From Verrucomicrobiota bacterium (GTDB lineage Bacteria > Verrucomicrobiota > Verrucomicrobiia > Verrucomicrobiales > DEV007), in the NCBI GenBank assembly GCA_003402735.1, contig QQNE01000044.1, forward strand, positions 1 to 33,437: DNA of 33,437 bases, in the 5' to 3' direction. Positions within the stretch are counted from its first letter, which is position 1, and each line of letters starts with the position of its first letter. The notes under the pieces are model-generated. The model did no database searches. It was given only the letters and a program-made list of their open reading frames with translations, and had not been told where the DNA came from. Position numbers and translations under genes: made by a program. Shown here piece by piece: positions 16,805 to 27,300 of this stretch.

Positions 16805-16862
16805 CAATCCTTACCGACGACTGTCGAGGACAAGCTGACAACTGAACTCTGCGGAAAGCGTG

Positions 16863-16886
16863 AAGGAAACCGCCTTGCCTTTCCTT
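16863..16886. promoter_or_regulatory. Inverted repeat in divergent promoter region
   Basis: AAGGAAA (16863-16869) and TTTCCTT (16880-16886) form a perfect 7-bp inverted repeat around ten bases, 25-48 bases before the MFS transporter ATG and within the 106-base gap shared with the L,D-transpeptidase gene. Its place and symmetry suit a repressor or activator site or an mRNA leader hairpin. No clear -35/-10 boxes were seen for either gene. Confidence 0.35.
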
Positions 16887-16910
16887 AACGGTCCTGCGTA
16901 GGGTGCGGGG

Positions 16911-18167
16911 ATGTCCGCCGAGAACCAACCCGCGCCTTCCCCAGTCAGCTCAGAGTCCGCCGTCGCCGCTCGCGGTTGGGTGGTGACCTTTGCCGGACTC
17001 GGCATCAATCTGGCCCTCGGGGTGCTCTATGCCTGGAGTCTGTTCAAGGACGCTATCGCCAAGGAATTCGGCTGGAAAGGCGAGCAACTGAGCGATCCTT
17101 ACGCGCTCTGTTGCCTGGTCTTTGCCGGGGCCATGATCCTCGCGGGCCGGTGTCAGGACAAGTTCGGACCCAAGGTCACGGCTTCGCTGGGAGGTCTGTT
17201 GATCGGCGGCGGCCTCATCTTCATTTCCACCACCAGCAGCTACGGGCTATGGCTCCTCGGCTTCGGCGTGCTCGCCGGGTTGGGCATGGGGTTCGGGTAT
17301 TCCTCCGCCACGCCGCCGGCGCTGAAGTGGTTTCCTCCGGCCAAGACGGGTCTGATTGCGGGGCTGGTGGTCGCCGGTTTCGGGCTCGCGCCGGTGTATC
17401 TGGCGCCGCTATCACAGGTTCTGGTGACGCACTATCAATTGCAGAAATCGATGCTCATCCTCGGAGTGGCCTTCCTGGTCATCATCGTCTGCCTGGCTCA
17501 ACTCCTTCAGAACCCGCCAACTGGTTATTTGGCCGATGCCCGTTCCTCCGGCGGTTCCAAAACCGGGTCGACCGGATTGGGCCCCGGGGAGATCATCCGG
17601 ACGGGAAATTTCTGGTTGCTGTGGTTGATTTACTTCGCCGGGGCCGGAGCCGGTTTGATGGTGATTGGGAGCATCAGTGGCATGGCCAAGGCCACCATGA
17701 AGGATTCCGCGTTCATTGCCGTTGCGGTGATGGCCATCGGCAATGCCGGAGGACGGATCGGCGCCGGGTTGTTGTCCGACAAAATCGGTCGGCGCTGGAC
17801 GTTGCTCCTGGTGCTTCTCTTCCAGGCCGGGCTCATGCTGGCGGCGATTCCCGTCACCAATTCCACGGAGGGCTCCAAATACGTCTTGCTCCTCCTGGCC
17901 ACCCTGATCGGGCTGAATTACGGAGCCAATCTCTCGATTTTTCCGTCCTTCGCCAAGGATCTCTGGGGCTTGAAGAATTTTGGGATGAACTACGGAATTC
18001 TCTTCACCTCCTGGGGCGTGGGCAGTCTCCTGAGTTCGGTGGCGCAGCGCCTCAAGGCCAGCAGCGGGAGCTTCGACTCTTCGTTCCAGGTCGCCGCCGT
18101 CCTGCTCATCGTCGGGGCCTTGCTCACCTTTTTGATGCCGTCCAAGTCGACAGCGACCGCTCGGTGA
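16911..18167 (+). CDS. MFS transporter, OFA (oxalate/formate antiporter-like) family
   Basis: 418 residues with about twelve transmembrane segments. The OFA pattern is clear: GINLALGVLYAWSLFKDAI in helix 1, GRCQDKFGPK between helices 2 and 3 (the MFS signature loop), GLGMGFGYSSATPPALKWFP in helix 4 and AGLVVAGFGLAPVYLAPL in helix 5. The second half has IGNAGGRIGAGLLSDKIGRRW, the repeated signature loop, and GLNYGANLSIFPSFAKDLWG. The ATG is preceded by GGGTGCGGGG, a weak ribosome binding site. OFA members exchange oxalate, formate or other carboxylates; no oxalate or formate enzyme lies nearby, so the substrate is open. The gene stands alone, with a weak hairpin and T-run about 80 bases after its stop. 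Confidence 0.88.
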   Translation: MSAENQPAPSPVSSESAVAARGWVVTFAGLGINLALGVLYAWSLFKDAIAKEFGWKGEQLSDPYALCCLVFAGAMILAGRCQDKFGPKVTASLGGLLIGGGLIFISTTSSYGLWLLGFGVLAGLGMGFGYSSATPPALKWFPPAKTGLIAGLVVAGFGLAPVYLAPLSQVLVTHYQLQKSMLILGVAFLVIIVCLAQLLQNPPTGYLADARSSGGSKTGSTGLGPGEIIRTGNFWLLWLIYFAGAGAGLMVIGSISGMAKATMKDSAFIAVAVMAIGNAGGRIGAGLLSDKIGRRWTLLLVLLFQAGLMLAAIPVTNSTEGSKYVLLLLATLIGLNYGANLSIFPSFAKDLWGLKNFGMNYGILFTSWGVGSLLSSVAQRLKASSGSFDSSFQVAAVLLIVGALLTFLMPSKSTATAR

Positions 18168-18249
18168 AGAACGGGTGGTCGATGGTTGAACTTTCAACGA
18201 TTGTCGACAGCTTAGGATAATTGATATTAAGGATTTGTTGATCTAAAAC

Positions 18250-18271
18250 GGCAGGTCTGCCCGATTTTTTT
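18250..18271 (+). terminator. Probable weak rho-independent terminator after the MFS gene
   Basis: GGCAGGTCTGCC (18250-18261) can form a short stem (GGCA/TGCC, four-base loop) and is followed three bases later by seven T residues (18265-18271). A second short hairpin, GTTGA-ACTT-TCAAC, lies at 18185-18198. The stems are short, so efficiency is doubtful. Confidence 0.45.
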
Positions 18272-18291
18272 CTTGCCTCCGCGCGGGGCGT

Positions 18292-18317
18292 TTGACAGCG
18301 TTTCGCTTTGCTAGAAA
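18292..18317 (+). promoter_or_regulatory. Candidate promoter for the giant repeat-protein gene
   Basis: TTGACA at 18292-18297 is a perfect sigma70-type -35 box. The best -10-like hexamer is TAGAAA at 18312-18317, a shorter-than-ideal spacing of 14 bases. An alternative pair further up is TTGTCG (18201-18206) with TATTAA (18225-18230), 18 bases apart, in the only AT-rich patch of the region. Either would leave an mRNA leader of ~70-160 bases before the ATG at 18393. Confidence 0.3.
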
Positions 18318-18392
18318 TCCCTTCGCAGATCTTCCGCGTTCCCAGACGAGAAGAGCCAGCGAATCCCGGGGTTGATGGCAATTGCCCGCGCC

Positions 18393-21300
18393 ATGAAAAA
18401 CCCACTGAAACTTTCGCTGCTGCCGATGCGCGCCAAGCAAATCGTCGTGGCTGGATTGTTGCCGATGCTGATTCTGACAGGCTCTCCGGTCAGTGCAGCG
18501 GACCTCTATTGGGACTCCGACGGCACCGGAGCCAGCAGCTCCAGCATCTTGACCGGCAGCGGTCTGGGCGGAGGCGGCACCTGGGACACCACGAATGCCC
18601 GATGGTGGAACGGAACGGGTTACAGCAGTTGGACCAACCTCAATCTCGACACCGCCCTTTTCTGGGGCACGGCGGGGACGGTGACGCTGGGGACCGGCAT
18701 CACCGTGGGTGGGCTGACGTTCAATACGACTGGTTATATCATCGACGCGGGTTCCAGCACTCTCACCTTCGGGGCCACGAACAATGCGATCACCCTCAAC
18801 AACGTTGCCGCCGCGACCCTCACCGGTGCGGTGGCTGGCACGGGCAATGTCACGCTGACGGGCGGGGTCTACGGCGGGGGCACCGCGGGCACGCTCACCC
18901 TCAACGGGACCTCGACCGGAGGCTGGAGCGGGACCACCACCATCAACAACGGCATGACGATGGCGCTGGCGGGGAGCAATCAGGCCCTCTTGAACACCAG
19001 CGGCATCACTCTGAACGGCGGGGCCATCACCCTGACGAACACCACCTCCGGTGAGGCGGCGCTGAACCGGGTGAGCAACACCGCGGGGATCACTTCGAAC
19101 GGCGGGACGATCACTTTCACCAATACTTCGGGAACCACCGTTTACAGTGAGGGGATTGGTTCCGTTGCGCTCACCAGCGGCTTGTTGAATGTCGTTGAAA
19201 CCACGAACCAGGCGGGCACGGGAAGCCAGACTCTGACGCTTGCCGGGCTCACCCGCACCGGGGCTTCCAACACATCGGGCGTGGCTTTTTCGGCCGGAAG
19301 TGGCTTGAACACGACCAAGAATATGATCGTCGTCACGGGCGCAACGGCGACGACGTCCGGTCAGATCATCGGTCCCTGGGCTACGACTGGCACGGCGGCG
19401 AACGCGCAAACTGACTACGCGGTTTACAATTCTTCGAGCCAGGTCGTGCCGGCGAACATCTCCGCCAGCGCCGAAACCACCTGGACCACCGCGGCGAACG
19501 CCTACACTTTGAGTGGGGCCTCCACACTCACTGCCTCCCGGACCATCAACGCGCTGCGATACAGCGGCAGCGCCCAGACTCTCAGCCTCGGCACCGCGAC
19601 TTTTAACCTGGAGACCTTCGGCGTCCTCAACGGGGGCTCTGGCTTGTTGACCATCTCCAATGGCGGCACCGGGGCCCTGAGAACCCCGTCCGGGGGTGGC
19701 AACCTGTTTTTGACGACCGGTAACAACCAAGGTATCACGGTCAGTGCGCCGATCACGGACAACAGCGGCAATACCACACTGGTGGTCTCCGGCACGAATA
19801 CCGTCACCCTCGGATCCACCGGCAACACCTACAGCGGTGGAACCGTAATCAATGGGGGCACGCTTGCCATTAGCGCCGACTCCAACCTTGGAAACACAGC
19901 GGGTGGCATCATCTTCAATGGATCCGGGCAACTTTCGGTCACGGTGGCCAGTCAGACGTTGGGGGCGACACGCTCGGTCACAATCAACAACGGAGCGCTT
20001 GCCCAAATCAACGTGAATAACATTGCTGGAACGGTCATCGCAGGGCCTGTCACCGGCTCTGGCGGAATTTCGGTGATTTCGGCGGGGACCCAGCCGCTGA
20101 GTCTGACGAGCACGGGCAACACGTTTCAGGGACCTCTGATCGTCAGCGGATCGGCCACGCGCAGCAACAATGTGACGCTGGGTAGTCTTGCCGACTCGTC
20201 GTCCGCCAACGGTGCCATTGTGCTGGGCAACACAACCGGTGTCGGCACTCTGACCTGGGGAGCTACCTCCACCGGACCTCTCACCCTCAACAACCGCCAG
20301 ATCGCCCTTCTCGGCACCACCGGAGGTGGCACGATCGACAACTCGAACACCAGCGGTGCCAACCTCGTCACCATCAACACCGACCTGCTCGCCAGCGGTG
20401 GCACGGCCGCCAAGACCTTGACCTTGCAGGGGGCCAACAGCGGCGTCTTCGCGGGGCGGATTTCCAACGATGCCTCGGGGCAAAATATCGCCGTGACCAA
20501 GGGCGGCACTGGCAACTGGACGCTGGGCAGCACCGCCAACACCTTCAATGGAACGATCAGTTCGGCGGGAACCACCACTTCCGCCGGCACGCTCACGTTC
20601 GCCTCCGCCGGGGGCGGCAATGCCGTGACCGTTACGCAGACCACCTCCACCTTCGGGTTGCGCTACATCGGATCGGCCAACCAGTCGCTCAGCGGGGCGC
20701 TCTCCCTCGCGGCGATGACCACCGGCACGTTCACCCTGGATGCCTCCGGCTCGGGGACGTTCAGCTTGACGAATACCGGCACCACGGGGGTGGCGGCATC
20801 GGGCAACAAGAATCTCGTCCTCACCGGTTCCAACACGGGGAACAACGTCTTCGCTCCACTCTATGTGAACAACACCGGAGGCGCCGCGACCCTGACCAAG
20901 ACCGGCGCGGGCACCTGGGTGCTGACCAACAACAACACCTACACCGGAGCCACCACGGTGAACGCGGGCACGCTCCGGCTCGATGCCACCGGTGTTGCCA
21001 CCCCGGCCTCCGGCGTCGTCGCCTCGGGCAGCGCCCTCACCCTCGGCGGCGGCACGGTGGACATTCTCGGCAACGCCGCGGCGACGACTCAGACCTTCGC
21101 CAGCACCGCCCTCACCGCCAACACCTACAGCGTCCTCTCCTCTTCCGCCGGAGTCGGGGGGCTCACCGTGAACACCGGAACCGTTACCCGCGGCGGCAAC
21201 GCGGGACTCAACATCGTCCTCGGCACCGGTTCGCCGTCCGTCGTCCTCAGCGGTCTCACCGCCACCAACAACGTCATCGCCTCTGGCACCACCAACGCGG

Positions 21301-24300
21301 CCTTCGTGACCTTGAACGGCACGGACTGGGCCAACCTTTCGGGATCGAACCCGGTGGCCGCGACCTATGGCACCAACATCTTCTCCGCCGGGACCAACAC
21401 GGACGTCACCACCACCGCGAGCCCGTCCGCGTTCACGACCAATACCCTGCGCTTCAACACCGGCTCTCCCACCCTGACCCTGACCGGGACGAACCTGCTC
21501 AACGCCGGGGGCATTCTGATCGGCAGCGGAGCCGGGGCCGTGACCGTCGATGGGACGGGGACGATCGCCGGGACCGGGGCGACCGGCACCAACGTGCGGG
21601 AATTGAACGTCTTCCAAAACAGCAGCTCGGTGGCCAGTCTCAACGCGGTGATCGCCGACAACCGCGCGGTCAACGCGGGCCAGGCACCCGCCACCTCGTT
21701 GAACAAATTCGGCACCGGCACCCTCATCCTCGGCGCTTCCAACACCTTCACCGGCGGGGTGACGATCGGCGGCGGCACGCTCCAGCTCGGCAACGCCGGT
21801 GCGCTGAACTCCCTGCGCCCGAACGCCGTCACCGTGGGCAGCGCGGGTGTCCTGAGCCTGAATAACAACAGCACGACCGTCAGCGGTCTCTCCGCACCCG
21901 TGGCCGGCGCGGTGGTGCAGAACGGCGGCACCACGAGCAATGCGGTGCTCACGGCGCGGATCGGGGCGGCCAATGCCTTCGCCGGGGTCCTGCAGAATGG
22001 ATCGTCCTCCACGCTCGGCCTGACGGTCGTGCCCACGGCGGCGACGGGCATCCTCACCCTCACTGGAGTCAATTCTTACACCGGGCCGACCGTGCTCGGC
22101 GGACCCGGCGGCGTGGCCGGCGGTGGCCTCACCTTGAACTCCACGGGCCAGCTCACCGGCACCAGCGGCATCACGCTGAACGGCGGCACCCTGACCATGA
22201 CCAACACGAACGTCGTCGAAGGGGCCATCGACCGGGTGAACAACGCCGCGGGCATCACCTCGAACGGCGGCGCCATCACCTACACGAACACCGCCGGCGC
22301 GGGCAACAGCTACGCGGAGACGCTCGGGGCGCTGACTCTTTCCAGCGGTCGTTTGACCGTCACCAGCACCAACGCCACCACTTCGCCCGCGACGCAGGCG
22401 CTGACCTTCAGCAACGGCACCGGCCTGGCCTCGCGCGCGGCCTCGAACACGTCCACGGTCGCTTTTCTCGGTGGCACCGCCCTCGGCACGACGGCGCAGA
22501 ACCAGATCTTCATCACCGGACAGGCCGCCACTTCCGCCGGCGTGCCGATCGGCGCCTGGGCCACGGCCGGGGTCGGGACCACCGCGGTCGATTACGCCGC
22601 TTACGGCTCCACTTTCGGCGTCACTCCACTCAACGCCACCAGCACCTTGGCGGATGATACGACCTGGAACACGAGCTATTCGAACAACGCCACGGGGAAT
22701 ATCAACTTCGGCAGCGGAACGACGACCACCACGCTGACTGCTTCCCGGGTGCTCAACACCCTGCGCTACACCGGCGGCGCGGCCACCCTGGCCCTGGCGG
22801 GGAACAGCCTCACCACCCAGGGCGTTCTCCAGGGCGGTTCGGGTCTGCTGACCATCTCCAGCACCGGCGGAACCATCACCTCCGGAGGCAATCCCGACTA
22901 CAACCTCTACGTCACCCTCGGGGCGGCCCAGGGCATCACCGTCTCTTCCGGCAACATCACGAACAACGGGTCCAACCCCGTGACCTTGGTGCTGTCGGCC
23001 GGTGCTGCGGCTTCGACCCTCACCCTGACGCCGACCACCAACACCTACACCGGCGGGACGGTGATCAACAGCGGCACGCTCAGCATTGCGGGGGACGGGG
23101 GACTGGGCTCTTCCGGCGGGCTCACTTTCAACGGTAGCGGCGGACTCACGTTTGCGACCAACGCCGTCACCGTGGGATCCGGGCGCACCGTGACGCTCAA
23201 CAACGGATCCCGGGCCACCATCACGCTCAGCAACGTGGCTGGCAATACCATCGCAGGACAGATCACCGGAACGGGCGGACTCACGGTCACGGCGGGCGGC
23301 ACCACCGGAACCACCCTCGCCCTCACCGCCACCAACAACGATTTCACCGGACCCATCCAGATCGGCACGAGCACGCAGGCAACCGGGCTTACCGTCAGCA
23401 GCCTTGCGGATGCCGCGTCGCCCGGCACGGGCGACATCAGCTTTGGCTCCACGACGGGATCCGGCACCCTCACTTGGGCTTCGACGGCCACCGGTCCCCT
23501 GACCCTGAACAACCGCTCGATCGCCCTGGCCGGAACCACAGGCGGCGGGGTGATCGACAACTCCAACGCGACCGCCGCCAACGCCATCACCATCAACCCG
23601 GACCTGATCGTGACCGGTTCGGGCAACAAGACCCTCACCCTGCAGGGCGCGAACACCGGTGCGAATGCCTTTGCCGGGGCGATCAATGACGGGGCGGGCT
23701 CGGTCATCAGTGTCGCCAAGGGCGGCGCGGGCAACTGGACCCTGAGCAACACGAACAACACCGCCACCGGCAACCTCACCGTAGCCGTGGGAACGAGTGG
23801 CACGCTCACCTTCGCCTCGTGGGGCTCGGGCACGGGCGGCGTCACCACTTCGGGAACGGCCGCCGCTCTCACCGGCACCCTGCGCTACACCGGTTCCGCC
23901 CCGCTGAACATGAGCGGCGCGGTCTCCCTCTCCAGCCAAACCACCGGCACCCTGACGCTCGATTCCTCCGGCTCGGGAGCTTGGAACCTTTCCAACACCT
24001 CGGCCATTGTCGTCGGCGCCGGATCGAAGACCCTGGCGCTGGCCGGGACGAACGCGGGCGACAACACCCTTGCGGGCCTCGTCCAGAACAACACCGGGAC
24101 CAACACCACCGCTCTGACCAAATCCGGTGCGGGCAGGTGGATCCTCACCAACGCCAACACCTACAGCGGTGCCACGACCATCAGTCTCGGCACCCTGCAG
24201 CTCGGCAACGCCCTCGCGGTGCAGAACAGCGGTGTCGCCGTCGGCGTGAACAACGGTCTCGCCTTCTCTTCCGGCATCACGAACTTCACCCTCGGCAACC

Positions 24301-27300
24301 TCAGCGGGGCGGGCAACCTCGCGATGACCGACACGGCGGCCGCGGCGGTCAATCTCACGGTGGGCGGAAACAATGCCGCCACCTCCACTTTCAGCGGCAA
24401 TCTCAGCGGCGCGGGCAACTTCACCAAGGTGGGCACCGGCACGCTCACCCTCAGCGGCACCGGCAGCAGCAACAGCGGCACGGTGACGGTCGATGGGGGA
24501 ACGCTGAGTGCAAATCCCAGCGCGATCTCCTCGGCGACCGGCACCATCACCGTGGGTTCCACCATCACCGGCAGCGTTCTCGACCTGTATGCCGACAATG
24601 CCGCGGCAATCACCAATCTCGTCGGAGGCGTGAACCTGGTTCTCGGTGGGGGGACCGGGCAGTCGGGTGCCCTCGGCTTCAATCTGGGGGCCTCCGGCAC
24701 CGGCGACCAACTCGTCTTCTCGGGAGGCGGATCCCTCACCATCGCCAGCGGAGGCATCGGCCTGATCAATGCTTCCGCCCTTTCCGGATTCAATGCGGGC
24801 ACCTGGACTTTGGCCTCGGGCGGCACCGCAAACTCCACCAGTTTCGCCCTTGGCAATTTGCCGGCCGGTTTTGGCTACAGCCTCACGCAGGATGCCTCCA
24901 GTCTCAGCCTCACCGCGACCACCGCACCCGCCACGATGTGGTGGAAGGGGGACATCGGGGGGAGTTGGAATACCGTGAACTCCGGCGGCGCAGCCACCAA
25001 CTGGGACACGGACAGCTCCACCGGGATCGATGCCGCCGCCACGCCGGGCACCGGGACCACCGTCAACTTCAGCGCCACCGGCGCGGGCAATTTCACCAGC
25101 ACGCTCGACGCCGCCTTCTCGATCGCCGGATTGAACGTGACCAACAACGTGGCCTCCGCCGTGACCATCAACCCCGGGACCGGGGGCACGCTCACCATCG
25201 GCTCCGGCGGTATCAACGTCCAGGCTGGAGCGCAGACACCGCTGACCATTGGAGCGCCAGTGACCTTGGGTGGGGTGCAGACTTGGATCGTTGCCGATTC
25301 TGGAAGCACGCTCGCCTTCAGCGGCAGCCTGAACAACCAGGCGAACGCCCTCACGCTCGGCGGAGCCGGCACCAAGACCCTCAGCGGTCTCATCAGTGGA
25401 ACAGTCGCCACTGGCACAACGGGCCTGACGGTCAGCGGCGGCACCGTCAACCTGTCGAACACCGGCAACACCTTCACCGGGGACCTCGCCATTGATGGCA
25501 GCGGAGTGCTGGTTTACACTCAGGGCACGGCAACAACAGTTGGGCAGCTCGGCCAGGGATCATCGACCAATTTCAAGCAGATAGTCCTGACCAACGGCGG
25601 CACCTTCCGAGTCACGACCGCAGACTTCAACGTCAACGTCAACACCAGCACCAACAGGGCGGCGGGAGCAGTCTTCAACATCGGGACAGGCGGCGGCACG
25701 TTTGATGTGACGTCAGGCAGGACCTTCACTCTTGATGACGGCACCGTATCTGGAACTGGTTTTACGGCGGCGCATTTGCAAGGCAGCGGTACCCTGACCA
25801 AGGCTGGCACGGGGACACTTGTCCTGCGAAATCAGAACGTGTTTGCCGGGGCTATTGACATTACTGATGGGCTTCTTCAGATAAGCGGGCCATCGGCTTT
25901 CGGACTTAACAGCGCCGGAACGACGATCAGATCGGGTACGGCATTGAATCTGAACGGGCAGACGGTGACCGACACAGAACCGCTCACAATTTACGGTGCT
26001 GGCTTGACCGCTTCACCTGTGGGTGCGCTGACCAATTCCACAGGCACGGGCACTTGGATCGGCCCGGTCACCCTCGGCGGCAACGCCACCATCGGTGGTG
26101 GCGCGGGAGCACTGACGTTGAGCGCGGGCGCGACTGTCAACAGCGACGCGTTCACCCTGACGATCAGCCACGGTGCCGGGCGGGTGACCACCCTCGGGGT
26201 CATCAGTGGGAGCGGGCCGGTCGACGTCACCGGGACCAACACTGGTGGCGACTGGGTGTCCACAGGGCTTCACCTCTATTCGGGCGGCACCACTCTCAAC
26301 TCGGGCAGTCAAACGGTCGTCGGCATTTCGAGCGTGGGAGTTGGGGCAGGGGTCACCAGCGGTCCCTTCGGCACTGGCACCTTGATCCTCAATGGCGGTG
26401 CCATGCGCAGCGGCACTGGCGCTTCCTTCACCGTCGGCAACACCCTCACCCTGCAGGGCGACTCATCCTTTTACACGACTGTGTCAGAGAAAAGCCTCGT
26501 GTTTGCCGGGCCGGTGACACTCACGGGAGGCACTCGAACCCTGACCAGCACGGTTGGAACCACCGTTGCGGGCACGACCATCGAGTTCTCCGGTGCCATT
26601 GGAGATGGTGGCAACAATTTAGGCCTCACCAAGGCCGGTGCCGGCAATCTCACGTTGTCTGGGACAAATACCTACAGCGGCACGACCACCATCAGCGGCG
26701 GCACCTTGATTGTGGGCAACGGCGGTGCCACGGGCGACCTCAGCACCGGACCGGTGGTGAACAATGCGGCCCTCGTGTTCAACCGGGCCGGATCCATGAC
26801 CGTGCCGGGTGCGATCAGCGGTAATGGCAGCATCACCAAGCAGGGCTCTGGCACCGTGGTGCTGGGCAATGTCGCCAATACCAACAGTGGCACGATCACG
26901 GTCAACGGCGGCACCCTGAGCGTGCATCCCAGTGCCATTGCCGCAGCCTCGGGCATCACGGTCGGGTCGACCGTGACCGGCAGCGTCCTCGATCTTTACG
27001 CGGACAACGCCGCCGCCACCACCAATCTGGCCGGCGGGACGAACCTCACCCTGGGCGGCACGGGCGGATTGACCGGGGCACTCGGCTTCAATCTGGGGGC
27101 TTCCGGCACCGGGGATCGACTGGTCTTCTCCGGTGGCGGCTCCCTCCTCATCGGCAGCGGCGGCGTCGGCCTCATCAACGCCAGCGCGATCTCCGGGTTC
27201 GGGGCCGGCACCTGGACGCTGGTATCCGGCGGCACGGCCAACTCCACGACTTTTGGTTTGGGCGCACTTCCGGGCGGATTCACGTATAGTCTCACTCAAA

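Noticed and set aside
18243..24710. A 2155-codon open frame on the minus strand opposite the giant repeat gene
   Set aside because: Its codons align exactly with those of the plus-strand gene, so it stays open simply because the sense frame lacks TTA, CTA and TCA codons there. The product is a low-complexity Gly/Arg/Ala/Val string with no signal peptide at its start and no recognisable domain.
23819..25495. Plus-strand Arg/His/Gln-rich open frame of 558 codons, and a similar one at 28637-30391
   Set aside because: They are alternative frames of the giant repeat gene, generated by repeated ACC/GGC/AAC codons. The His/Arg/Gln-rich composition has no domain match.
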